From Seminavis robusta (lineage: Eukaryota > Bacillariophyta > Bacillariophyceae > Naviculales > Naviculaceae), in contig CAICTM010001422.1 of the NCBI GenBank assembly GCA_903772945.1, forward strand, positions 1 to 29,663: 29,663 nucleotides of DNA. The letters run 5' to 3'. The notes beneath the pieces were generated by a model, which did no database searches, was not told where the DNA came from, and was given only the letters and a program-made list of their open reading frames with translations. Shown piece by piece: positions 19,973-28,800 of this stretch (the first letter of the stretch is position 1; each line of letters begins with the position of its first letter). The position numbers and the translations under genes were made by a program.

Positions 19973-20214
19973 GAGCGCCGACAAGCGGCGCTCGCCTAGA
20001 GCAGCACAGCACGACTAGTTGAGTAGAGTAGTAGGATAGGGTGGTGGAGAGACTCGGCCATTTACTGAGCCGACCGTCTCCGCAACCCAGGGGTGCCGCT
20101 CGTGATTGCTAGAATCCCGAGCGGGAACCAAGGCACGAATGAGGCAGTCCCGCGGGATGTGAGTCCCGCGTGATTGTGCGGCATTCGGCCAACCCAGGGA
20201 GGGAGAGGTGGGTT
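19973..20214. ncRNA. Cluster of five hairpins, candidate structured RNA
   Basis: Five stems follow one another within 242 bp. GAGCGCCG/CGGCGCTC (19973-19993) is a perfect 8-bp stem. GAGACTCGGC pairs with GCCGA..GTCTC (20049-20080). GTGCC plus GCTCG pairs with CGAGC and GGCAC (20093-20136). CGCGGGA/TCCCGCG closes a six-base loop (20151-20170). AACCCA pairs with TGGGTT (20191-20214). AACCCAGGG occurs twice, at 20084 and 20191. The stretch is GC-rich compared with its flanks and has no long open frame. It does not match tRNA, U6 or signal-recognition RNA motifs that I can recall. A transposon end is an alternative. The strand is unknown. Confidence 0.3.
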
Positions 20215-21273
20215 AATCTATTCTAGTTCTAGCTTGCAGCTCGGCTGAAGGAAGAATTGTGAGCAGAGAAGGAGACAACCTTCTTGCGGTCGACTGTTCA
20301 ATGGCTGAAGGAGAGAGTTGGACCGGTCTTGCGTGTTGTGTTCATTCAAGGTTGCTATCTGTGAGCGGTCTTCGTAGGGTGCTATTGCCTTAGAGCCGAT
20401 CTTGCGAAGAGGCAGACATAGCGACATGTATGTGGGGTATCATTTCAGGAACGCAGGTGATGACCTGAGAGATGTGAGATGTACTTGATGTGTAGAGCGA
20501 AGTGTGGGAATCGATTTTGTGTTTTGTGAGATGGTACAGTTTGGCAACTGTGAGTTGAGTCATTCGTCGAAGAACCCATGAGGGTTCAGGTTTGCGTGTA
20601 AGAGTAGGGATCAGGATCGTTGTCCTCTTTTGCGTGCGGCTGCTCGACAAGGAACATCATGTCGTCCAGCACCAGGCCAAGTACAGAACCGGTATCGTGT
20701 GAATGATAGAAGCAATGCATTGATTCTGCTGAGAATGGACCTGGTTGCTGGTGCACCAAGAATAAATTGGAGGCCGTCGAAGAGGCCACCACACGGTCTA
20801 AGGTTCGTACGGTACCGTACTGGTATCCCAGGAAGTCCTGATAGAACTAACTGAGTTCCAAAGAACCCAAACTATTTGGTAATGGTAAGATGCATCTGAT
20901 AGACTTTCAATGAATTTGACAATTACCATTCCTGTCTAGCTAGTACCGTACGCATGGCTGTAGCCGCTAATTAGACCGCAGGTAGTCGATTGGATAGTTT
21001 CCAATGAATGAATGAAGAAATCAAGTAGTCCCTCATGCAGCTATTTTCTTGCGTTTTGCGGGGCCCAGTGAACAGTTTTTGTCCCACATGTCTGTCCAAA
21101 TCCAGAGAAATCTCAAGGATTGAGATCCGATTCAAATGTTTTGCGCCCTGTTCCATCTTGGCAAAAGTTGCCATTCAATGTCTTTCCGCCGGAAATGGTC
21201 CTGTTGTTGGTGACAAAGCTTTGTTTGATCACAGGTCCAACTTTTGTTGTGAATTATTGCTTTTGTCTCACAG
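20215..21273. other. 1.06-kb spacer, no gene seen
   Basis: Short open frames occur on both strands but none carries a recognisable domain. The right end is the 3' flank of the MAPR-family gene. GGTACCGTAC palindromes occur near 20812 and 20943. Confidence 0.5.
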
Positions 21274-21933
21274 CTAGAAGTTGAGTGGTGGCATTTGTCC
21301 AGCTCCTTCTTTGTCCTTGTTGGCCACAATTTCATCAATCCATTGATTCATCATGCTTTCCATGGGGCTGTTGTCTAATTTTCCCACCAGTGGATACTTG
21401 TCGTGCAACTGGAAAAAAGAGAGCCATCGCTTTCCTTCATCAAGTTGTTTGTCGGACAGCTCATCAACGTTGCTGGCCAGGCATTTTTCTGTTTTACAGC
21501 CTGTACTCAGTGCATATGTGACATCTCGTCCACAAAACATGCTGTAACTGGAATCGGGTCCATAGAATTTGGTGCCCTTGGTCACATCGTAGATTCGTCC
21601 AAAAATGCTCAACAGTAGTTTTCGTGGTTCATCTTCTTCCGCATCTTCAAATTCTTCCACGTTGCCAATTTCCCATAATTCGTCCACGGTGTATGTGGGC
21701 AAGTGGTCTTCCCGTTCATCGACCCCCAGCAATGGATCTTCTTGTTGCAGCAGAAAGGTCGTTAGAGCATACTCATTGCTCCCGTAGCGCCGTTTATAGG
21801 CCTTGTGTCGTCCAATGTCGCGAAAGAGTCGCATGAAAAACATGTTGATACTGTCCTGGTTGAAATGCACGGCTGCAGTGGCAGTTGCCACACCAACCAA
21901 TGCCCACACCAACCAACCGGGAAACGAGACCAT
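21274..21933 (-). CDS. Membrane-anchored cytochrome-b5-like haem-binding protein (MAPR family)
   Basis: A single exon encodes 219 residues from an ATG. Residues about 5-22 form one hydrophobic anchor (GWLVWALVGVATATAAV). The cytochrome-b5-like domain spans about 79-186. It has the signatures YTVDEL, LLSIFGRIYDVTKG (107-120), KFYGPDSSYSMFCGRD (122-137) and a terminal KYPLVGKL (179-186). Tyr124 and Tyr130 correspond to the pair of tyrosines around the haem in PGRMC1-type proteins, which use Tyr rather than two His ligands. Members bind haem and support cytochrome P450s and sterol or lipid metabolism, usually at the endoplasmic reticulum; the specific role here is inferred. Three Cys (134, 146, 151) in the central loop are a local feature. 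The length fits the family. Confidence 0.9.
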   Translation of the reverse strand: MVSFPGWLVWALVGVATATAAVHFNQDSINMFFMRLFRDIGRHKAYKRRYGSNEYALTTFLLQQEDPLLGVDEREDHLPTYTVDELWEIGNVEEFEDAEEDEPRKLLLSIFGRIYDVTKGTKFYGPDSSYSMFCGRDVTYALSTGCKTEKCLASNVDELSDKQLDEGKRWLSFFQLHDKYPLVGKLDNSPMESMMNQWIDEIVANKDKEGAGQMPPLNF

Positions 21934-22107
21934 TGTCTTGCTATTCTTACGTCAAGATGCTTAGGCTTTCGTCTTGTACGGTAGCGAAAGGGAGATGGAT
22001 TATGCGCCGTCACAACAGATCGTGCAAAAGACAAAGAAAGCACGGATCTTTGTGCGGTGTCGCGTCTTGACATTGTACAGCAAGGTCCTGAAACGGGATT
22101 CAAAGCA

Positions 22108-22425
22108 TTAGTTTCACGGAAATGTTGGTTTCACCGAAATGTTAGTTTCACCGTTTCGAGTTAGTTTCACGGAATTTCCGTGAAACTAGTTAGTTTCACG
22201 GTTTTAGGTTAGTTTCACGGTTTTAAGTTAGTTTCAAGCTTTCAGTCGTGTTTACGTTGATTTACTATGACAGATACTGTGATAGTTTCACGGTTTTTGG
22301 TTAGTTTCACGGTTTTGAGTTAGTTTCACGGAATTTCGGTGAAACTAATTAGTTTCACGGTTTTGAGTTAGTTTCACGGAAATCGCTCCATTTCCGTGAA
22401 ACTAACATCAGTTTCACGGAAACAG
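22108..22425. repeat. TTAGTTTCACGG repeat block with inverted copies
   Basis: About a dozen forward copies of GTTTCAC(G/C)G and three reverse copies (C[CG]GTGAAAC near 22178, 22338 and 22393) are packed into about 320 bp. Spacing is often about 21 bp (TTTTGAGTTA or TTTTAGGTTA between copies). Adjacent forward and reverse copies make hairpins such as GTTTCACGGAA/TTTCCGTGAAAC near 22165. A unique stretch (22235-22280) splits the block in two. It lies about 180 bp upstream of the MAPR gene start. It could be a miniature transposon or a minisatellite. Confidence 0.8.
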
Positions 22426-23976
22426 TCCCATTTCGTGACCTTGCGTACACCGCCTGGCTCAAAATAATGATTATCGATTGATTCGATTTGGAATGATTCG
22501 ATTCGACTCAGTCGAATAGATCTACACCGCTCAGAAGGCTTCCCACATTGGTGAGTGACAGCAGAGTGAACAGTCGAGTGACAGTCGACGATGGCAACTT
22601 TAGTTGTAGAAAATCTACCGTACAATCATTCGATTGATCAATCTGTGCCAATAATAAAAGGCTATTTTAAAAGGTTCCCTGAATAGGAATGTCCCACCGT
22701 GCCGATAGCATTGGGGTGGAGATCGCTACTGAAGTACAGTGTATCGGTACCGGTAGCTATCTGGGTATCTGTACCGGTGCTGTCGGAACAGGAGCCACCA
22801 GCTCGGCACACGTAACTGGTTGTTGAAGGGTCATTGAGTCGGGTATCTGAGTTCCTCCTTTCCCAAAACTTCCACAAGAGGACGCCGCCAAGCTAATCAA
22901 GATAATCAAGAGGGAAGAGGAGGAAATGCAGCTTTGAGACTCCTAATACATGTAATGCCTCTGGCTCATCCAAGCAATTGCTGGCTAAGACTACATGTAC
23001 TAATAGCTAGTCTAGAGCTAGCGCCAGTTGGCGAGTGACGAGTCGAGTCTACTCGATGTCTGCTTGCTGCTTTGGGGGCTTTGTCAGCTGCTTTGTCTAT
23101 CTTCTGGCAAGACCTTTTTTTGAGCTTGTCACCTCCATAATCCATGCATGAACGCTTGGAATGATCGCTTTCGCTTCGACTAGCTTGTAGCTTGTAGTAC
23201 TGAGTACTGTAGACTACCGGTACGCTTGAAGCAGCGAGTGTTAGTAGCACGGTATTAGTCGAGGAACAGCAGCTGGAACAGCTACATGTACACGTACACG
23301 TAGACTACACCTTCTCTGTGACTCTAGGCTATGACTTAGGCAGTTCTTGAGTACTTCGGAAGAGTACTGGTACACGGGTACAGCTACCGGTACTGGTACA
23401 TAGTACATTGTCAATGCATACATAGTCTAGTTAGAACTGGAATTCACGTTGAGACCCCTAAAAACATCTGGCTGGACCATTGAGAAAAAGGTGGGTCCTC
23501 AAGTACATGTAATGGCTCATGTAATATGTATCTGCTGATCCTTCTCCTACATGCACTACTAGTAGTAATATATTAGAAATAGAGCTGATCAAGTCTTTTA
23601 ATTAATAGAGCAGCTCATTGGCTTTTTTATAATCCTGACGTTCCGAGCAACCAGCGGTGCATCCGATGGAAGACAACGAAAAGTTGACCATGACCACTGT
23701 TGCGTACCGGTATTGGTATTGGCTCTTCCCATGACAAGTCTGTCTATTTGATGTGGAAATCTAACTGAAACTGGCTCTATCCATTGCTATCCACTACACT
23801 ACAGCCTATAACATTTACCAATCCCTACCGGTACCGTATAAGGGCGGAAGGGCGGTACCACTATGTCTAAAGTTGGAAAAGGAATCTTCGAATTTCCACA
23901 AAGGTCCTGGCAGATCGGAGATAGACGTCGGGCTCCAGCTGATCATCTCAGCTCGAGAGCCCCTGAAACGCACGCG
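22426..23976. other. 1.55-kb spacer rich in short palindromes, no gene seen
   Basis: It contains many ACCGGT and GTACATGTAC palindromes (for example near 22745, 23215, 23285 and 23386). Minus-strand frames at 22966-23250 and 23241-23423 read through repeat-like sequence and have no domain. No RNA gene was recognised. Confidence 0.5.
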
Positions 23977-24161
23977 GTTGTATTATACGTATAACATTTT
24001 CACTATGTATGCACCAGGTCATACGTATTACACGTATAACCTTTTTAATATGTATTAGACAAGTCATACGTACAACACAAGTAACACAAGTGGAACAATA
24101 TTATACGTATTACATGTATTATGTGTTGTACGTGTTATACGTGTTATACGTATAATACATA
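23977..24161. repeat. TTATACGTATAA repeat array, left
   Basis: Units such as TTATACGTATAAC, CATACGTATTACACGTATAAC and TACGTGTTATACGTGTTATACG are arranged both directly and as palindromes. The array ends 110 bp before the transposase ATG and could hold its promoter. Confidence 0.8.
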
Positions 24162-24271
24162 GTGACGAATTTTTGCTAAGTTCTTTTGCCAGGTGTTTTG
24201 CTAGGTGTTTGGGAGGCAGAGAGGAAGATGCACTGTTGCAGGCCATAATACCTGACAGCTTATCAAGTAAA

Positions 24272-25615
24272 ATGGACTCTTACCTATCTGAACTCTCCCA
24301 TGTTGCTAGATACAATATCAATGATGAAGAATGGACTCCTGCTTCAATCATTGTGAATGTAGCAACCTCACTAACTGATGATACGCCAAAGGAGATAAAC
24401 ATTATGGATACTCTGGGGTTCGATAATTATCGAATGGAGAAATCGACGGTGTATTGGCTACCTTCGATGTATCAATCTTGTGATTCGGCGCATATTAAAG
24501 AAGTTTTGATGCCATACTTTGTACTTCCTTGCAAGACTGCTGGATTCCGTATCAAAAACAAGGGATTCGATAAGAGGCGGAATCACATTACCATATGTTG
24601 CCCAAGGAGTTGTTTTTACAAACAAAGGTCCCAAAAGGAGAGCAACAAAACCACCCAGATTCAGCTTCCTGTTGAGGGGGGGGGTGTCAAATGTCCATTC
24701 TCTTTCAATGTTCTATATAGCCAGGAACATAGACGATGGTATCTACCCAAGTTCCAGACAGGCAACAAGCTTCATCGTGGCCATGTACAACTGGAAGAGG
24801 CACAAGTGAAAGTGTTAAGTACTCATTTTGGCACAGAAGCCGTTACACTAGCAGAACAATGCCTAAAGAACCATCTCTCGCCAAGTGTTGTTAAGACTTT
24901 ACTTCATGAACGGACAGGCTCATCTCTAAATTCGAAACAAATCGAATCTCTAAGGAAGAGTTTGCATCAAGGAGTGGTCTTGTCTTTGGTGAAGCCAAGC
25001 GGTACCATCTCTCAAGTATCACATCAGGAGGCGACAGTAGCAGATAGGCTACTTGCCAGATTGCAATCCGACCCAACAAAATCGTTCGTTGTCCTTTTTG
25101 CCTCATATGACTCCGGCCTTCTTCGAATCAGACAATCACATAGGGGAGCCACACCTCAGAACATTGATCCTGAAGCACTGACAGATGAATCTGACAGTGC
25201 TGAATCCTTTGCGAACAAAGTAAGAGAGGCTCTATCCATTACAGGTTCCGGAATGATTTTGCTTGCACTTGCCTGGATGAGTGAAAGTTCCCAGAGATTG
25301 TTCCAAATGTATCCCGAGTTCAAGTCTGGTGATATCGCCTACAAAACAAACTCCGAAAAGAGGGAATTGCACATCGAGTCTGGGCTAGCTGCCGATGGGC
25401 AGTCGTTCAGCCACACATGGGCATTGTTCCCGTGTGCTTCAAAGTGGATATTCCAGTGGTTCTACCGAAATGCTATGCCCCGACTTCATTCGGCCAAAAC
25501 TCTGTCAAGAGTAGAAGTGGCTGCCTACTATGATGAAGATGAGAAGTGTTACATGATGTTCCAACAACAGACAGGTGTTGGCAAACCATTCACAAATGTT
25601 GTAGTTCAGCTTTGA
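24272..25615 (+). CDS. Mutator-like transposase, C-terminally incomplete
   Basis: The open frame continues 99 bp upstream through a TTG, but the first ATG is 24272, giving 447 residues; positions here count from the ATG. A zinc-binding region of FAR1/WRKY-GCM1 type is suggested by CC at about 109-110, Cys141 in KCPFSFNV and HRGH at 168-171. The start of the MULE DDE domain is recognisable. LALAWMSESSQRLFQMYPEF leads to the first catalytic Asp at about 354 (GDIAYKTN), then WALFPCASKWIFQWFYRNAMP. The second Asp is probably in YDEDEK (about 421-423), where related proteins have TDGD. The frame stops about 25 residues later, so the catalytic Glu and the C-terminal part are missing. The stop codon abuts the 25615 repeat array. 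This is probably an inactive or repurposed transposase fragment. Confidence 0.7.
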   Translation: MDSYLSELSHVARYNINDEEWTPASIIVNVATSLTDDTPKEINIMDTLGFDNYRMEKSTVYWLPSMYQSCDSAHIKEVLMPYFVLPCKTAGFRIKNKGFDKRRNHITICCPRSCFYKQRSQKESNKTTQIQLPVEGGGVKCPFSFNVLYSQEHRRWYLPKFQTGNKLHRGHVQLEEAQVKVLSTHFGTEAVTLAEQCLKNHLSPSVVKTLLHERTGSSLNSKQIESLRKSLHQGVVLSLVKPSGTISQVSHQEATVADRLLARLQSDPTKSFVVLFASYDSGLLRIRQSHRGATPQNIDPEALTDESDSAESFANKVREALSITGSGMILLALAWMSESSQRLFQMYPEFKSGDIAYKTNSEKRELHIESGLAADGQSFSHTWALFPCASKWIFQWFYRNAMPRLHSAKTLSRVEVAAYYDEDEKCYMMFQQQTGVGKPFTNVVVQL

Positions 25616-25694
25616 TATGTATAACACGGGTGATACGTATAATACATGTTACACGCGTAACACGTGTTACACGCGTAACACGTGTTGCGCGCTG
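25615..25694. repeat. ACGCGTAACACGTGTT repeat array, middle
   Basis: GATACGTATAATACATGTTAC is followed by two rounds of ACACGCGTAACACGTGTT, alternating the ACGCGT and ACACGTGT palindromes. It begins at the transposase stop codon. Confidence 0.8.
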
Positions 25695-25742
25695 AGGTAC
25701 TTACATGGGTTCAGTACTGGTGCCTACAGAAAGTGGTTGACA

Positions 25743-26072
25743 ATGGTAGAATTCAAGGCCAGGTCTTCCACAGGCTTTGTCAGTGAGCCTTCAGAAGTAT
25801 ATGAATGCAAAGAGAATGGTTCTGAAGGCTGTACAGGGCCTGAGGAAGAGAGTGGAGGCAGAAAAATGGAGAATGAGTTGAATGAAGAGAAATCATTCTA
25901 TCTTTCCACAGGAACAGTCTTCTTGGCTTCAACAAAGCCATACCACATTGCCTACTTACCCACAATGATGGTGCTATCTTCAAATAACAAGAGAAACCTT
26001 TGTATCCTTCAAACAAACAAGAGAAGAGAGGTTGTTGTCATGGTGGTTCTTTGTGGTGGAGATTGGAGTTGA
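25743..26072 (+). CDS. Hypothetical short protein inside the repeat-bounded segment
   Basis: An open frame begins with an ATG at 25617, but its first 25 residues (YNTCYTRNTCYTRNTC) are only translated repeat. From the next ATG at 25743 it encodes 109 residues starting MVEFKARSSTGFVSEPSE, with a Glu-rich middle and no recognisable domain. It lies between the second and third repeat arrays. It could be a captured gene fragment, a degenerate piece of the element or a chance frame. Confidence 0.25.
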   Translation: MVEFKARSSTGFVSEPSEVYECKENGSEGCTGPEEESGGRKMENELNEEKSFYLSTGTVFLASTKPYHIAYLPTMMVLSSNNKRNLCILQTNKRREVVVMVVLCGGDWS

Positions 26073-26120
26073 AGTCATTTTGCGAAGCCAACTCGAAGGG
26101 TCACGGTGGCTGGCTGGCGC

Positions 26121-26234
26121 GCGTGTTATACGTGTTATACGTATTCTACGCGTAAGATGTGTTAGACGTGTTATACGAGTGATACGAGTTATAGGAGTTA
26201 TACGAGTGATGCGAGTGATACGTGTAACATCGTG
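26121..26234. repeat. GTTATACGTGTTATACG repeat array, right
   Basis: The sequence starts GTGTTATACGTGTTATACGTATT and continues as TTATACGAGTGATACGAG-type units, so it grades from the left-array motif into a diverged ten-base unit. Confidence 0.75.
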
Positions 26235-27289
26235 TGTGTTTCAGGCTACGGATGGCCCAACAGGGAGAATGGCCCAACAGAGAGAATGATTTGTCGGAAG
26301 TGGGGTAAATCATGGCAAATTACCCTCAGCCCCAGCTCCAGAACTCCCTTTTCTGAAGAAATCCATTTGCCATCATCACAATGAGTTGACAGATATACCT
26401 CTAGCAGTTTAACCAATAGAGCCACCCTATCAACACCATGAGGTAGGGGATACATAATTTGGATATGCCTGTCGCAGTGGTGGTAGTGGCTTCTCCATTT
26501 GCTGGTTGTTGAAGCAACGAACGGCTGGCAAACTTAGGCAGCCACTTTTCGGCAATTTTTGCTGCCCCCAACAGGCTAGCAATCTCTGACCCCACAGCAT
26601 GCCCCGTTTGGTCCAACCAATAGACATTTTCCTACATGTATGCATCCAAGGAAGTCTGGCAAAGTCTGGAGACATGCAAGTGATGGACTAACATCATCAT
26701 CGAGGACTAAAGAGGAGCCAGCCATCCTACGTCGACAGAAGATGCGCTGTCGAACGGCAGACACGGCCGCTGTTATAGTACGTCAAACAGAATGGAAGAA
26801 GAGTCGACCAGTGCTATTGTTGTTATCGATAGTATCCACTGGTGGTGCCGTATGGTAGAGTCGAGTGACAGTCGTTGTGAGCACTTGAGAATATTTGGAA
26901 GAAAAATGAAGCACCTGGTTTGACGTAAGATAATGCCTTCCACATGACTGTCACCACTACAACCAGCACATGGCTGTGACAAGCAAAGAATGTAGATATC
27001 TCTAGATAGTTAGTTTGGTTGTGTATGTGCCATATTGGTTGAGTTCATCCTACATGCAGCCATCCTGCTGTTTCCCATGGACAACTCATTTTTTTGACCA
27101 TGTTCTGCAGATAGCGATACACGGCTAGCTAGCTACTGGTACTAGATCTAGTTAGGTGATACAGTACTGTTTTACTGTGACGTCAGCATTGAGAATATTC
27201 TCGCTGTTGGACCATCTGTAGCAGGGGCTCTCCATGTGCATGAACTACTACTCCTCTAGTACCAGGTAGCTAGTATTAATAGTAGAGTA
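26235..27289. other. 1.05-kb spacer, no firm gene
   Basis: A short tandem pair of ATGGCCCAACAG(G/A)GAGA lies at 26251-26287. Minus-strand frames at 26401-26764 look slightly protein-like but lack an ATG and a known domain. CTAGCTAG runs and GTACC motifs cluster at 27120-27290. Confidence 0.45.
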
Positions 27290-27934
27290 CAGTTAACGCT
27301 CGCTTATATTTATAATCTTATATTTATTCGCTCTATAATATTTATTATATCTCGAGTTCCCCCCCCAGTCACGAGTTCCCCCCAGTCACGAGTGACCGTG
27401 AATGACGTCAGTACACCCTTTGCAAATCTCTGCCATTCCTTTCGTACAGAGTTCAAGCACATGCAAGCCAAGTCGTTCCTGGCATCTTCCGCATCCGGAT
27501 CCAAGTTCTCAGGAACGCAGTCGGAACAGCAGAGTTTTGGTCGTTACCTGAAGCAATACGACAGCAAGACTTTGGTTGGTAGCGACAAATCCAAGCGACA
27601 TGTTGCGCCAAAGTATCCGGAGTTGGAGAAGAGACGTTGACCCGGAACCTGCCGATGTGTTTGCCTCATTTGCCGAAGCTGAAGAGGCGCTCAATAAGCT
27701 GTCCGAAAGTGCCTCCAGCTTGGGTATCAACCAAGCTGCTACTGTGCATCTTGATAGGTTTGCCAGAGCCTTGAATATGGCCAGGGCGACAAGGGCTGGC
27801 AAACGCAAACGTGATGGCACTCTCCACTCGTTCTTTACTAGTGGTTAGTAGCAGTAACGCTCTATATTTAGACACACTGTTATATTTACTGGATTCCTGA
27901 ATCCCCCCCTGTATATATATCTGAATGTTGACTG
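27290..27934. mobile_element. Deletion derivative of a pogo/Tigger-like transposon
   Basis: The left end reads CAGTTAACGCTCGCTTATAT and the right end, on the minus strand, reads CAGTCAACATTCAGATATAT. Both ends are bordered by TA (27288-27289 and 27935-27936), matching a TA target-site duplication. CAGT-starting inverted repeats and TA insertion are typical of pogo/Tigger elements of the Tc1/mariner superfamily. The interior carries the two extremities of what looks like a CENP-B/jerky-type transposase with the catalytic core missing. A CAGTAACGCTCTATATTTA sequence near 27852 resembles the left terminus. Confidence 0.65.
27392..27848 (+). pseudogene. Transposase remnant (CENP-B/jerky-like), frame-broken, core deleted
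   Basis: Two plus-strand frames, 27392-27640 and 27615-27848, lie end to end in different frames and neither begins with a suitable ATG. The first contains SFGRYLKQYDSKTLVG and then KYPELEKR, resembling the KYPELE helix-turn-helix motif of CENP-B-type transposases. The second contains a helical tail and ends KRKRDGTLHSFFTSG, like the TLxxFF end common in such proteins. The frame changes near 27635, and the DDE catalytic domain that should lie between the parts is absent. The remnant is therefore inactive. The family assignment rests on short motifs and on the TIR/TA structure. Confidence 0.5.
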
Positions 27935-27936
27935 TA

Positions 27937-28517
27937 CCGACCGGTGCCGGTACATGTAGCTGTGCCGGTACCACTATCCGATGCTTGTGCTTTTGCCGCT
28001 GGCTACTGCAACCAAATTTATTAAGTAATTGATTGCCCTTATTCCCGATTCCTGCAAGACCGCTTCGCTATTAATTAATACCATATCGAAATCACCATAT
28101 TGATATCTCCTTCTCGTACCGGTATCTACCCCCAGTACCCATGACATAATTCCGCCATTCCGCCTGTGCCCTACTGTGCACTTTGCAGTCTTTTGGTGGT
28201 CTCAAGCCAGTGCCAGAAGCCAGTTTCAGTTCCGGCAATGCCAGAGATCTGTTACAGCTACCGGTAGCTAGTAGCTAGCTAGTTCCTAGCTAGGAATCTG
28301 TTACAGCTAGTAGGAACGGTTCGCTTGAGAGAAGATATTATTATCCAACTGCATGTGGATACCGGTCCGGTCCTAATGCAGACGTATGGCAAAAGAGAAT
28401 CAGAGAGGAACTTTCACGGTCTTTCACACTCTTTCACAACTCATTTCTCACCTCGAGAGCAACCCCAAAGAAAAAGAAGTACCTAGCTAGTTCCAAAAAG
28501 GATTGTCCACAAGAACC
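27937..28517. other. 580-bp spacer and 5' region of the cyclase-like gene
   Basis: It contains repeated TACCGGTA palindromes (near 28118, 28259 and 28361) and CTAGCTAG runs (near 28270 and 28480). No gene is seen. CTTTCAC occurs three times just before the downstream exon (about 28410-28440). Confidence 0.5.
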
Positions 28518-28799
28518 ATGACGATTGAAACATCCTTGAGCGACGAGCCAAAGAGCCACCCAACCGAGGCCGATGATGAGGCATCGGACAGCAACTCGAT
28601 ATCATCGTCTGACGAAGAGCTTACTCAAACTGAGAGAGATGAGGTCAAGGAGGTCCAGAAGATGGCCAGCAAGGACACCAAGAGTGTCCACTTGTGGCGT
28701 CTGGCAGCCACCGCTGCTCTGTTGGTCACTGCGGTTGCTGTGACCACGGCTACCTATCATTTTTTGAAGGAAGAAGAAAAGTACAACTTTGAGACGGCA
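28518..28799 (+). CDS. First exon of a putative receptor-type nucleotide cyclase, partial
   Basis: From the ATG at 28518, 94 residues are read before a GTAAGG donor at 28800. An acidic Ser-rich N-terminus (SDSNSISSSDEE) is followed by KMASKDTKSVHLWR, one membrane segment at about 62-80 (LAATAALLVTAVAVTTATY) and FLKEEEKYNFETA. The pattern DTxxVxLWR, membrane helix, then FLxxEExxxF is what I recall from the start of diatom receptor-type guanylate/adenylate cyclases and related sensor proteins, where an extracellular domain would follow. If the donor is not used, the frame runs only to 28859 through repeat sequence. No further exon is visible to 29663. The gene may continue beyond the window or may have been truncated by the repeats. 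Confidence 0.5.
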
Positions 28800-28800
28800 G

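Larger units (their letters stand above)
23977..26234 (+). mobile_element. Mutator-like (MULE) transposon remnant with internal repeat arrays
   Basis: A MULE-type transposase gene is bracketed by three AT-rich arrays built from TTATACGT/ACGTATAA units, at about 23977-24161, 25615-25694 and 26121-26234. The arrays share longer strings such as GTGTTATACGTGTTATACGTAT (first and third) and GATACGTATAATACAT-like runs (first and second). Their palindromic units make direct and inverted alignment ambiguous. I could not define exact ends or a target-site duplication, so the limits are approximate. The arrays may be subterminal transposase-binding repeats. Confidence 0.6.

Noticed and set aside
19927..20760. 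Possible solo LTR around the hairpin cluster
   Set aside because: No TG...CA termini with a matching 5-bp target duplication could be found.
24173..24271. Extension of the transposase frame upstream of its first ATG
   Set aside because: The frame opens with TTG, unlikely as a nuclear start codon; the ATG at 24272 is preferred.
26401..26764. Minus-strand segment reading LDQTGHAVGSEIASLLGAAK
   Set aside because: It looks slightly protein-like but has no ATG, no splice structure I could close and no known family.
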